Shown here piece after piece: positions 44,454 to 52,823 of a stretch of DNA of 64,000 nucleotides. A program made the position numbers and the translations under genes. The notes beneath the pieces are model-generated. The model saw only the letters and a program-made list of their open reading frames with translations. It was not told where the DNA came from and did not search any database. Numbering within the stretch: the stretch's first letter is position 1; each line of letters begins with the position of its first letter. Origin of the DNA: an uncultured Draconibacterium sp. (lineage in GTDB: Bacteria > Bacteroidota > Bacteroidia > Bacteroidales > Prolixibacteraceae); the NCBI RefSeq assembly GCF_963675065.1, contig NZ_OY775906.1:3512001-3576000 (forward strand), in the 5' to 3' direction.

Positions 44454-44830
44454 AGGCTTTCATCATAAAACTTACCGCAATAACATTGGCCATTGCCGTA
44501 ATTGGCTGGTTGGTATTTTCATTGGCGTTTCCCGAATACTATTTGCCGGTACTTCCGTTTTTGTTGCTTTTCTTTTATTTGGCTACAATAGGCATTTATG
44601 CTTACCAGCTTAAAATGGCAAAAAAAGATATCGGGAAATTTACCCGCAGCAATATGCTTATCACTTTTTTCAAACTTATTTTGTACTCGGTGGTAGCCGT
44701 TGTTTACATTGCTCTCGATAAAGAAAATGCCATTCCGTTTGTTATCTGTTTAATGCTGTTTTACCTTATTTACACCCTTTTTGAAGTTACGGAGATTACT
44801 AGAATTACAAAATCGACAGATAAAAAATAA
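44450..44830 (+). CDS. ATP synthase subunit I-like membrane protein
   Basis: The 126-residue protein has four hydrophobic segments (about 5-27, 33-52, 67-87 and 92-112). It starts within the ATGA overlap of the upstream gene. Its position between atpZ and atpB and its four-helix size are those of AtpI-like proteins, but sequence similarity is not strong enough to name it. It ends in ITRITKSTDKK. Confidence 0.65.
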   Translation: MKAFIIKLTAITLAIAVIGWLVFSLAFPEYYLPVLPFLLLFFYLATIGIYAYQLKMAKKDIGKFTRSNMLITFFKLILYSVVAVVYIALDKENAIPFVICLMLFYLIYTLFEVTEITRITKSTDKK

Positions 44831-44928
44831 ACCTTCGCTTCTTCCCCTTCTCCTAAAAACAGGTTTTTAAACATTGTTAATTATCAAATGAAAAATGTCA
44901 ATTTCCATTCACGCTTCAAAAAATCTTA

Positions 44929-44936
44929 TAAATTTG
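44929..44936 (+). promoter_or_regulatory. -7 promoter element for the atp operon
   Basis: TAAATTTG matches TAnnTTTG and lies 110 bases before the atpB ATG. An imperfect TTTC is 23 bases upstream (44902-44905). A leader of about 105 bases would follow. Confidence 0.45.
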
Positions 44937-45046
44937 TGAACCTTAGAACAGAATTTTCGTTTTAACAACCTGACAAAATTCTTATCGAGAAGCGTTTGTT
45001 TATAGCATTTACAGACAAGTTAAAACAAAGAAAAACTGAATTAACC

Positions 45047-46201
45047 ATGCTTAAGCTTACTAAAGCCGTCTTTATACTGTTTGCCTTTTCATTATTAAGT
45101 TATGGCCAACTTCAGGCTCAACAAGGGCACGAAGAAGAAAAGACACACGCAACAGAAAGTCATTCAGAAGAAATCGAAGCACATGCTTCAGACGCACACG
45201 CTGAAGAAGGATTTAACGCCGGAGAATTTGTTATCGATCACGTTTCCGATTCGTACGACTGGCACATTACATCTTTTGGCGATAAGCACATTAGCATTCC
45301 GCTTCCGATAATTGTTTACAGCAAACAGCCTGAATTACACGACGGACAAGCATTTCATGTTTTTATGTCTTCGAAATTTCATCACGGCCACAGTGCTTAC
45401 AAAGGTTTCCGCATTTCGGAAAGCGAGGAATTTAAAGGCAAAGTAGTTGAGCTGAATGCTGCAGGAAACGAAATTGGAACACCCATCGATATTTCAATAA
45501 CAAAAACAATTGCCGGTATTTTAGCATCGGTAGTTATTTTATTGTGGCTGGTTTTTGCAACCGCTAAGCTGGCTAAAAAGAACAAAGGAAAAGCGCCAAC
45601 AGGCGTGCAAAATGCCTTGGAACCGATTATCTTTTTTATTCGCGACGAAGTAGCAAAACCTGCTATTGGCGAACACAAATACGAAAAGTTCATGCCATTT
45701 CTATTAACCCTTTTCTTTTTTATCCTGATCAACAACTTCATGGGATTGATACCAATTCCGCCATTTGGAGCCAACGTCACAGGAAACATCGGGGTTACAA
45801 TGGTACTGGCCTTGTTCACTTTTGCTGTAACAACAATTAACGGGAACAAACATTACTGGAAAGAAATTTATAATCCGGATGTTCCGTGGTGGTTAAAATT
45901 CCCGATTCCGTTAATGCCTATTGTTGAACTTTCAGGAGTAATTACAAAACCATTTGTTCTGATGGTACGACTCTTTGCCAACATGATGGCTGGTCACCTT
46001 ATTGTTATGGTGTTTGTTAGTCTTATTTTTGTTTTCGGCAGCCTGTTTGGCCCTGCAGTTGGATTAGGAGCAAGTCCGATCTCCATTCTGTTCTCGGTGT
46101 TCATTCTGCTGCTCGATGTTTTAGTATCATTTATTCAAGCGTATGTTTTTACTCTGTTGTCGGCACTCTATTTCGGAATGGCGACTTCAGAACATCATTA
46201 A
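45047..46201 (+). CDS. atpB: F0F1 ATP synthase subunit a
   Basis: The protein is 384 residues from the ATG at 45047. It starts with a signal-like helix (LKLTKAVFILFAFSLLSYGQ) and a His/Glu-rich stretch (residues 26-60). The periplasmic N-terminal domain continues to about residue 150, an extension usual in Bacteroidota. The membrane core has INNFMGLIPIPPFGANVTGN, the essential arginine in TKPFVLMVRLFANMMAGHLI, and helices to the end. The gene begins the run atpB-E-F-H-A-G. The upstream 44996 start adds 17 residues and would hide the signal. Confidence 0.92.
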   Translation: MLKLTKAVFILFAFSLLSYGQLQAQQGHEEEKTHATESHSEEIEAHASDAHAEEGFNAGEFVIDHVSDSYDWHITSFGDKHISIPLPIIVYSKQPELHDGQAFHVFMSSKFHHGHSAYKGFRISESEEFKGKVVELNAAGNEIGTPIDISITKTIAGILASVVILLWLVFATAKLAKKNKGKAPTGVQNALEPIIFFIRDEVAKPAIGEHKYEKFMPFLLTLFFFILINNFMGLIPIPPFGANVTGNIGVTMVLALFTFAVTTINGNKHYWKEIYNPDVPWWLKFPIPLMPIVELSGVITKPFVLMVRLFANMMAGHLIVMVFVSLIFVFGSLFGPAVGLGASPISILFSVFILLLDVLVSFIQAYVFTLLSALYFGMATSEHH

Positions 46202-46219
46202 TATTTAAAATTAAAAGCT

Positions 46220-46483
46220 ATGTTATCAGCTATTTTAACAGTATTGCTACAAGCGGCCGCCGGAGCGGCAGTAGGTAAAATGGGAGCAGCAATTGGTGCA
46301 GGTTTAGCAGCAATTGGAGCTGGTATGGGTATCGGTAAAATCGGTGCCAGTGCCATGGAAGCTATTGCCCGTCAACCGGAAGCAAGCGGTGACATCAGAT
46401 CAAACATGATTGTGTCTGCAGCACTTATCGAAGGTGTAGCATTCTTTGCAGTTATTGTTTGTATCCTAATCGTTTTTGTATAG
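46220..46483 (+). CDS. atpE: F0F1 ATP synthase subunit c
   Basis: The 87-residue hairpin protein has two membrane helices joined by the conserved polar loop ARQPEASGDIR. The ion-binding glutamate is E71 in AALIEGVAFFAV. The residues around it (G after E, no Ser/Thr) lack the sodium-coordinating set, so it is predicted to be proton-driven. The first helix is rich in Gly/Ala (GAAIGAGLAAIGAGMGIG). It follows atpB by 18 bases. Confidence 0.95.
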   Translation: MLSAILTVLLQAAAGAAVGKMGAAIGAGLAAIGAGMGIGKIGASAMEAIARQPEASGDIRSNMIVSAALIEGVAFFAVIVCILIVFV

Positions 46484-46549
46484 CAAAAAACTTTGGCAGC
46501 CATCCCGGGGATTGCCCGGGATGTTGTTGCCACTTTAAAATTTTAAATC

Positions 46550-47044
46550 ATGGGATTAGTAATGCCGAACCCGGGCACCATTTTTTGGATGCTCATCATT
46601 TTTGGAGTCTTACTTTTTGTATTGAAAAAGTTTGCATGGAAACCAATTCTTACCGCATTAAAAGAGCGTGAAGATTCTATTGCAACTGCTTTAAACTCGG
46701 CCGAAGAGGCCAAGAAAGAGGTCGCCGGGCTAAAAGCTGATAATGAAAAGATTATTGCTGAAGCACGCCGCGAAAAAGAAGCGATTCTAAAAGAGGCCAA
46801 AGAATTAAAGGATAAAATTGTTGCTGAAGCTAAGGATAAAGCCTCTGATGAAGCACAAAAAGCCATTGTTCAGGCACGTCAGCAAATAGAAGCTGAAAAA
46901 ACGGCTGCCATTAACGATATCAAAAAGCAAGTGGCAGAACTTTCGGTAAGTATTGCCGAAAAAGTGATTCGCAAAGAATTAAGCAACAAAGGCGAACAGG
47001 AAAAAATGGTTGACGGATTAATCGACGACATCAAGCTGAATTAA
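46550..47044 (+). CDS. atpF: F0F1 ATP synthase subunit b
   Basis: The 164-residue protein has one N-terminal membrane helix (about 8-26, GTIFWMLIIFGVLLFVLKKF). A long charged coiled coil follows (AEEAKKEVAGLKADNEKIIA and onwards). It forms the peripheral stalk as a homodimer. It lies 66 bases after atpE and is followed within 2 bases by atpH. Confidence 0.94.
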   Translation: MGLVMPNPGTIFWMLIIFGVLLFVLKKFAWKPILTALKEREDSIATALNSAEEAKKEVAGLKADNEKIIAEARREKEAILKEAKELKDKIVAEAKDKASDEAQKAIVQARQQIEAEKTAAINDIKKQVAELSVSIAEKVIRKELSNKGEQEKMVDGLIDDIKLN

Positions 47045-47046
47045 GT

Positions 47047-47592
47047 ATGGACCAGAGCGCAATTACTGTACGATACGCTAAAGCTTTCTTTTTAACAGCC
47101 AAAGAGAAAAAACTGCTCGATAAGCTAAAAGCCGATATCCAGTTGGTAATGGATGTCTGCAAATCATCGGAAGATTTTATTCTTTTACTGGAAAGCCCCG
47201 TTGTAAAATCATCAAAAAAGGCAGCCTTGGTAAAAAGTATTTTCGAAGGCAAAATTGAAGCGATTAGTCTTAACTTTTTATTGCTGATCGTTCAAAACAA
47301 ACGCGAAGAATACATTCCGGGTATCTGCCGCAATTTTCTGGATCTTACACGTAAAGACCTCAATATTAAATCGGCACTTCTTACAACAGCTTCTGAAGTT
47401 AATGCTTCTACACTTAAAAAGGTGGAAGAACTATTGGGTAAAGAACTGAATGCTACTATTGAGTTATCGGCTCAGGTAAATTCCGAAATTCTGGGTGGCC
47501 TGGTATTGCGAATGGATGATAAACAGTATGATGCCAGCGTGGCAACCCAATTACGAAAGGTAAAACAAACCTTGTTAGAAACCGAATTATAA
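47047..47592 (+). CDS. atpH: F0F1 ATP synthase subunit delta
   Basis: The 181-residue protein has the delta/OSCP fold, connecting the b stalk to the top of F1. The N-terminal ITVRYAKAFFLTAKEKKLLD and C-terminal NATIELSAQVNSEILGGLVL match the family. It begins 2 bases after atpF and ends 30 bases before atpA. Confidence 0.92.
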   Translation: MDQSAITVRYAKAFFLTAKEKKLLDKLKADIQLVMDVCKSSEDFILLLESPVVKSSKKAALVKSIFEGKIEAISLNFLLLIVQNKREEYIPGICRNFLDLTRKDLNIKSALLTTASEVNASTLKKVEELLGKELNATIELSAQVNSEILGGLVLRMDDKQYDASVATQLRKVKQTLLETEL

Positions 47593-47622
47593 ACGATAGC
47601 GACAAGCATAAAATAATAGAAC

Positions 47623-49200
47623 ATGGCTAATATAAAACCTGCTGAAGTATCTGAAATTCTAAAGCAACAACTCGAAGGATTTAAATCGGTAGCCGAACTG
47701 GAAGAAGTTGGTACCGTTCTGCAAGTCGGCGACGGCATTGCACGTATTTATGGACTTTCGAACGTGGAATCGAATGAGATGATCGAATTCGAAAACGGAA
47801 TGAAAGGCATTATATTGAACCTTGAAGAAGACAATGTTGGTGCTGTACTTTTAGGTCCTACAGAAGAAATTAAAGAAGGCGATACCGTAAAACGTACTCG
47901 TCGTATTGCATCGATTAATGTTGGTGAAGGCTTGCTTGGCCGTGTGGTAAATACCATTGGTGAAGCAATTGATGGAAAAGGTGCCATAAGCGGCGAGCTT
48001 TTAGAAATGCCTTTGGAGAGGAAAGCGCCCGGTGTAATTTTCCGTCAGCCGGTAAAAGAACCGTTGCAAACAGGATTAAAAGCTGTTGATGCGATGATTC
48101 CGATCGGCCGTGGCCAGCGAGAGTTGATAATTGGCGACCGTCAGACAGGAAAAACAGCCGTAGCCATCGATACCATTATTAACCAACGCGAATTTTACGA
48201 ACAAGGAAATCCGGTTTATTGCATTTATGTGGCAGTTGGCCAGAAAGGTTCTACAGTCGCAAATATTGCCGCTACGCTTGAAAAAGCCGGTGCAATGGCC
48301 TATACAGTAATTGTTATGGCAACCGCATCTGATCCTGCTGCATTGCAGTTTTACGCACCATATGCAGGTGCTGCTATCGGCGAATATTTCCGCGATACTG
48401 GTCGTCACGCATTAATAATTTACGATGATTTATCGAAACAAGCCGTTTCGTATCGTGAGGTGTCACTGTTGCTTCGTCGTCCACCGGGCCGTGAAGCTTA
48501 TCCGGGTGATGTTTTCTATTTGCACTCGCGCTTGTTGGAACGTGCAGCAAAAATTATCGAATCGGATGAAGTTGCAAAAGACATGAACGACTTGCCCGAA
48601 TGTTTAAAAGATAAAGTAAAAGGTGGCGGCTCGTTAACAGCACTTCCTATTATTGAAACGCAGGCTGGTGACGTTTCGGCATATATTCCAACCAACGTAA
48701 TTTCTATTACCGACGGACAGATATTCCTGGAATCGAACCTGTTTAACTCGGGGATTCGCCCGGCGATTAACGTAGGTATTTCCGTATCGCGTGTTGGTGG
48801 TAGTGCTCAGATTAAATCGATGAAAAAGATTTCGGGAACATTAAAACTCGACCAGGCGCAATTCCGCGAACTGGAAGCGTTTGCCAAATTCGGTTCCGAT
48901 TTGGATGCCGCAACAATGCGTGTTCTTGATAAAGGACGTAAAAACGTAGAAATCCTGAAACAGGGTCAGTATTCTCCTGTTAAAGTCGAGCAACAGGCAG
49001 CAATTATTTATTGCGGAACCAACGAGTTGCTTCGTAGTGTACCAATTGATAAGGTGAAAGAGTTTGAAGCCGATTTCCTGGAAACAATGGAAATGTCGTA
49101 CCGACCGGTTCTTGATGAGCTGAAGACCGGAAAACTTACGCCCGAAATTGAGGAAACAATTAGAAAAGTAGCTGCTGAAACAGCAGAAAAATATAAATAA
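47623..49200 (+). CDS. atpA: F0F1 ATP synthase subunit alpha
   Basis: The 525-residue protein binds nucleotide at the non-catalytic sites of F1. The Walker A motif is GDRQTGKT (residues 171-178), with ALIIYDDLSKQAVSYRE after it, then LLLRRPPGREAYPGDVFYLH. ISITDGQIFLESNLFNSGIR and the arginine-containing NVGISVSRVGGSAQ follow. Length is standard. The gap to atpG is filled by an inverted repeat. Confidence 0.97.
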   Translation: MANIKPAEVSEILKQQLEGFKSVAELEEVGTVLQVGDGIARIYGLSNVESNEMIEFENGMKGIILNLEEDNVGAVLLGPTEEIKEGDTVKRTRRIASINVGEGLLGRVVNTIGEAIDGKGAISGELLEMPLERKAPGVIFRQPVKEPLQTGLKAVDAMIPIGRGQRELIIGDRQTGKTAVAIDTIINQREFYEQGNPVYCIYVAVGQKGSTVANIAATLEKAGAMAYTVIVMATASDPAALQFYAPYAGAAIGEYFRDTGRHALIIYDDLSKQAVSYREVSLLLRRPPGREAYPGDVFYLHSRLLERAAKIIESDEVAKDMNDLPECLKDKVKGGGSLTALPIIETQAGDVSAYIPTNVISITDGQIFLESNLFNSGIRPAINVGISVSRVGGSAQIKSMKKISGTLKLDQAQFRELEAFAKFGSDLDAATMRVLDKGRKNVEILKQGQYSPVKVEQQAAIIYCGTNELLRSVPIDKVKEFEADFLETMEMSYRPVLDELKTGKLTPEIEETIRKVAAETAEKYK

Positions 49201-49282
49201 ATATTAGAAGGTTAGAATATTGGGATATTAGAATGGAACAATTCTAGCACTCCAATATTCTGATACTCCAACATTCCAAAAT
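49201..49282. repeat. Imperfect inverted repeat between atpA and atpG
   Basis: The left arm TTAGAATATTGG (49212-49223) and ATATTAGAAT (49225-49234) pair with ATTCT...TCCAATATTCTGA (49241-49263), 18 of 23 positions over the best arm. Outer parts also match (ATATTAGAAG and the complement of ATTCCAAAAT). It fills the gap between two tightly linked genes. Confidence 0.6.
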
Positions 49283-50158
49283 ATGGCTGGATTAAAGGAA
49301 ATACGCACTCGAATAGCATCGGTAAAAACCACCCGGCAGGTAACTAGTGCCATGAAAATGGTTTCGGCTGCCAAGTTAAAAAAAGCACAGGATGCCATTC
49401 TTCAGATCAGACCATATGCTGAAAAACTGCACGAGATTCTTACTTCGCTGAGTGCCAGCCTTGAAAATGTTGAAGATTCGGTTTATACGCAAACACGCGA
49501 ACCTAAAAAGGTGCTTTTGATCCTGGTGTCTTCAAACCGCGGTTTATGTGGTGGATTTAACAGCAATATCTCAAAAAAAGCCGTTGAGGTGGCCAACACA
49601 AAATATGCACAACAATTGCAATTGGGCAACCTTGATTTTATGTGCATCGGAAAACAGGGAGTACGCCAGTTAAAACACCGTGGTCACAATGTGATAGCCG
49701 ACGAAAATGAATTGTTCGACGCGCTTACTTTTGAAAATGTTTCGAGAGTTGCCGAAGAATGTATGAAATCGTTTGCCGACAAACATTACGACCGCATTGA
49801 ACTGGTATACAATCAGTTTAAAAATGCTGCCGTTCAGGTTCAGGCTGCCGAACAGTTTCTCCCGGTTGAAATGGAAGAAGGTGAAGATAACGGCAACTAC
49901 GATTTCATTTACGAACCATCGAAAGAGCATATTATACAGGAGCTAATTCCGCGTTCGTTAAAAATTCAGTTTTACAAAGCTTTACTTGATTCGAATGCTG
50001 CCGAACACGGGGCCCGAATGACGGCTATGCACCAGGCAACTGATAATGCAACTGATCTTATCGGATCACTTACCTTGGAATACAACAAAGCGCGTCAGGC
50101 ATCGATTACAGGAGAAATTCTGGAAATTGTAAGTGGTGCCGAAGCGTTAAACGGATAA
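49283..50158 (+). CDS. atpG: F0F1 ATP synthase subunit gamma
   Basis: The 291-residue protein is the central rotor shaft. The N-terminal helix has KEIRTRIASVKTTRQVTSAM and MVSAAKLKKAQ, the mid part SSNRGLCGGFNSNI, and the C-terminal helix TDNATDLIGSLTLEYNKARQ, all diagnostic. It is the last gene of the run and is closed by a terminator. atpD and atpC do not follow. Confidence 0.96.
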   Translation: MAGLKEIRTRIASVKTTRQVTSAMKMVSAAKLKKAQDAILQIRPYAEKLHEILTSLSASLENVEDSVYTQTREPKKVLLILVSSNRGLCGGFNSNISKKAVEVANTKYAQQLQLGNLDFMCIGKQGVRQLKHRGHNVIADENELFDALTFENVSRVAEECMKSFADKHYDRIELVYNQFKNAAVQVQAAEQFLPVEMEEGEDNGNYDFIYEPSKEHIIQELIPRSLKIQFYKALLDSNAAEHGARMTAMHQATDNATDLIGSLTLEYNKARQASITGEILEIVSGAEALNG

Positions 50159-50181
50159 TTCGTTTTTATAAAAATATGAAG

Positions 50182-50213
50182 AAACCGTTCTTTGGTAGAA
50201 GAGCGGTTTTTTT
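50182..50213 (+). terminator. Intrinsic terminator of the atp operon
   Basis: AAACCGTTCTT (50183-50193) pairs with AGAAGAGCGGTTT (50198-50210) with a small bulge, followed by T residues. It lies 24 bases after atpG. Confidence 0.75.
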
Positions 50214-50244
50214 CATAAAAAAAATCAAAAAGCTGCAATTTAAT

Positions 50245-50296
50245 AACCCCTCCTGACCTCCCCCAAAAGGAGAAAATATCCCCCTACGGGGGATTA
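50245..50296. repeat. Intergenic CCCCTCC/GGGGGA repeat
   Basis: The unit reads AACCCCTCCTGACCTCCCCC and continues AAAAGGAG, then has a stem ATCCCCC/GGGGGAT (50278-50294). It resembles a repeat seen between genes in many Bacteroidota. It lies in the gap between atpG and the ThuA gene. Confidence 0.5.
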
Positions 50297-50375
50297 TAAG
50301 TGGTCAGAATAAATTCGTTAATCAGAACTAAGGAACTTCCATTCTTGCACGTAATCTGCACGAGTTATTGGTTTT

Positions 50376-51182
50376 TTATTTATAAACGGGGCTCACCCAC
50401 TTTTCTTTAGGAGCATATTTACTTTCTGCTGCCCAACGGATTCCGCGTTTCATAATTTCCAAAGCTTCCGGTACTTCAAAATCAGTCATAACATGTCCCA
50501 ACGAACTGTAAAATACACGTCCGCTACCATAGTATTTTTTCCAAACAACCGGCATTACACACTCATCAATCCACGAAGAATGTTCAGCGGTAAATTCGGT
50601 TGTTGCCAACACTTTTACATTCGGATCGATATGCATGTAGTACTGCTCTGAATGCATACGAAAATCGCTTAATCCTTTTGTTACAGGATCATTCTTGTCG
50701 GTAATTTGCACCGAATAATCAATAACTCCACCGGGATGCGCTACCCACTGCCCGCCAACCATAAACTGGTATTCGGTATTATTTCTGAACGAATCGCCTA
50801 TACCTCCATGCCAACCCGTCAATCCGACTCCGTTTCGAATGGCTTTTAAAAGACCTTTTTCCTGTTCGTTTGTAATGGTTCCCATCGTCCAGGCTTGAAT
50901 AATCAAATCAACCGATCCCATTAATTCTTCATCCAGGTAGCTATCCAGATTATCCGAAACCGTTACCTCTGCACCTTCAGCTTTTAGCCATGGCACAAAT
51001 ACATTAACCGATTGTTTTGGCTCGTGACCACTCCAGCCACCATAAACATACAGTACTTTCTTTCCTTTCAATGTGTTCTCATTTTGCATTTTCTTCCCGG
51101 CGTAACTTTTTGGAGTTAACATTAAACCTGCTCCCGCCAAAGCTGAGGTTTTTATAAATCTCCTTCTACTCTTGTTTAACAT
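50376..51182 (-). CDS. Tat-exported ThuA-domain protein
   Basis: The 268-residue protein has a Tat signal (SRRRFIKTSALAGAG, residues 5-19). The ThuA body follows, a class-I glutamine-amidotransferase-like fold (KVLYVYGGWSGHEPKQSVN, NGVGLTGWHGGIGDSFRNN, RVFYSSLGH). ThuA-like proteins of this size act on 3-keto disaccharides or glycosides, probably as isomerases or hydratases. The exported Gfo/Idh/MocA and isomerase proteins at the other end of the window may serve the same type of pathway. It stands alone on the minus strand. Confidence 0.85.
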   Translation of the reverse strand: MLNKSRRRFIKTSALAGAGLMLTPKSYAGKKMQNENTLKGKKVLYVYGGWSGHEPKQSVNVFVPWLKAEGAEVTVSDNLDSYLDEELMGSVDLIIQAWTMGTITNEQEKGLLKAIRNGVGLTGWHGGIGDSFRNNTEYQFMVGGQWVAHPGGVIDYSVQITDKNDPVTKGLSDFRMHSEQYYMHIDPNVKVLATTEFTAEHSSWIDECVMPVVWKKYYGSGRVFYSSLGHVMTDFEVPEALEIMKRGIRWAAESKYAPKEKWVSPVYK

Positions 51183-51552
51183 CGTTCAGTTGATTTAATA
51201 CCTCGCTAAAAATAAAATAAAATGTTTTACTAAAAAATCGAAAACGAGTTTGCTTCCATTTCAAATTCAACTGCACAACACAATAAAGTCCATTAGCTGA
51301 AAATAAAATGATTAAGTTCTCATTTATCTACCTTAGGACCTTTTTTTCTTTTATGACACTCAATATCAACACGTTAATTCCACTACGTATAAAACAACCA
51401 TTTCAAAAAACAACTATCATACTGTAGTTCTGTACTTTACAATATTATTTATTTTCATTTTAATCAAGTAATGCGTAAATTGTATATACATTTCAATTAG
51501 GTTAAGTGATTTATTGCCAGATTTTTCTAAACAATTAACTAAAGATTACATT
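51183..51552. other. AT-rich gap between divergent genes
   Basis: No gene is visible and I find no convincing promoter pair or hairpin. The last 40 bases are the leader of the NTF2-like gene, with no clear Shine-Dalgarno site. Confidence 0.4.
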
Positions 51553-52467
51553 ATGAAAAATTTTGCTGTATTGCTAATCTTAACCCTCCTTGCAAGTACA
51601 TCAATCGCTCAAAAAAAGAATGGTACCGTGTTTAACGAACACGAAACCATTACAGTAACAAGAGGCTTTTGGGATGCCGTTAAAAATGGCGACACCGAAA
51701 AAGTAAAAACCTTTTTTGCCGACTCGATAATGATTATACGGAACGGCAATGACTGGAAAACTTCGGCTGAAAACTTTAGTAAAAACTCGAGTTACTGGAC
51801 CAAGAACTTTGTGAATTTTAATGTTGAAGATTCTCCAGGTTCATACCCCGATGCAATAGAATATAAGGACGGAAAAATGTGGGTTCAGGACTGGCTGCTG
51901 CTCACCGGAACAAACGAAAAAACAGGCATTAACCTTGATCTGCACATGCACTGTTTATATGCCTTTAACGACGATGGAAAAATAGCTGCCTTTTTTCAAT
52001 ATTATAACAATAATGTTTTCGAGGATATAAGGGATGCACAAACGACCCGCGAAAATGGAAAGGTATACATCAACCACCCCTACATCGCAACAGTAAGAAA
52101 ATTACTTAATACATATGTTGCTGAAGATGTAGAAGGCTTAAAAGGATTCTTTACTGAAGATGCAATTTTCAGTAGTTTGGCCGGTGGCTACGATGAAACT
52201 ATGAGCCTGGAAGAAAGAACTGCAGATGTTGCCAGCCATTTTGCCACCAGAAAAGATATCCACTTTGAGCAGGTCGGATACCCCGATTGTATTTTCTACG
52301 AACTGAATAACGGCTATGTGGTTTATTCGTGGTGGAATTATTCGTATACCGATGAAGAAAGTGGTAAAAAAATGGAGATGCCTTTAATGCTCTCTCATTC
52401 ATTTAACGATGACGGAAAAATAGTTCGGGAAATGGTTTATTTTAGCACAAATCATGTAACAGATTAA
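51553..52467 (+). CDS. Secreted protein with two NTF2/SnoaL-like domains
   Basis: The protein is 304 residues from the ATG at 51553, which opens a signal peptide (MKNFAVLLILTLLASTSIAQ). Two similar halves follow: domain 1 (about 25-150) has FWDAVKNGDTEKVKTFFADS and domain 2 (about 165-300) has LLNTYVAEDVEGLKGFFTED. Both show the cone-shaped NTF2 pattern and end in HCLYAFNDDGKIAAFFQYY and SHSFNDDGKIVREMVYF. No catalytic residues can be assigned. A terminator follows directly, so it is probably transcribed alone. Confidence 0.7.
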   Translation: MKNFAVLLILTLLASTSIAQKKNGTVFNEHETITVTRGFWDAVKNGDTEKVKTFFADSIMIIRNGNDWKTSAENFSKNSSYWTKNFVNFNVEDSPGSYPDAIEYKDGKMWVQDWLLLTGTNEKTGINLDLHMHCLYAFNDDGKIAAFFQYYNNNVFEDIRDAQTTRENGKVYINHPYIATVRKLLNTYVAEDVEGLKGFFTEDAIFSSLAGGYDETMSLEERTADVASHFATRKDIHFEQVGYPDCIFYELNNGYVVYSWWNYSYTDEESGKKMEMPLMLSHSFNDDGKIVREMVYFSTNHVTD

Positions 52468-52823
52468 GACAATTTATTTGACGATAAAAAAGGAAGCAAT
52501 CCTGATGATTGCTTCCTTTTTTTGTCCGTAACCGGAAAAATGTCGAACCTTTTGAAAGAGGATCTTGAAGCTGTTTCGAAGTTTATGAATAAAGAAAAGC
52601 AGAAAAATAAGCTAAGACTCAAAAGCTACAAGTCTCGTTAACACAGTGTTACAAGCACCATGAGGGAAACAGTCTAAAATTCCAAATTACAGGAACACCG
52701 AATAATTACATCTACATTTTTAATGTAGTTTTTAATTACCGGCATTTTTCAATTTTTCTTGTGGGAATTCTTACTTTTATGAATCATAATTATTGTCAAT
52801 GTTTCAACCTGAAAGTAAAAAAG
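52468..52823. other. Gap with terminator and weak promoter
   Basis: Apart from the terminator at 52486-52523, no gene is visible. A near-consensus TACTTTTA (52772-52779) with TTTC 21 bases upstream (52747-52750) may be the promoter of the macroglobulin gene. Confidence 0.4.
52486..52523 (+). terminator. Intrinsic terminator of the NTF2-like gene
   Basis: AAAAAAGGAAGCAAT (52486-52500) pairs with ATTGCTTCCTTTTTT (52508-52522) around a 7-base loop. The stem is perfect and has a T run. Confidence 0.92.

Noticed and set aside
46220..46483. Sodium-dependent c subunit
   Set aside because: The residues around E71 lack the polar sodium ligands, so proton coupling is more likely.
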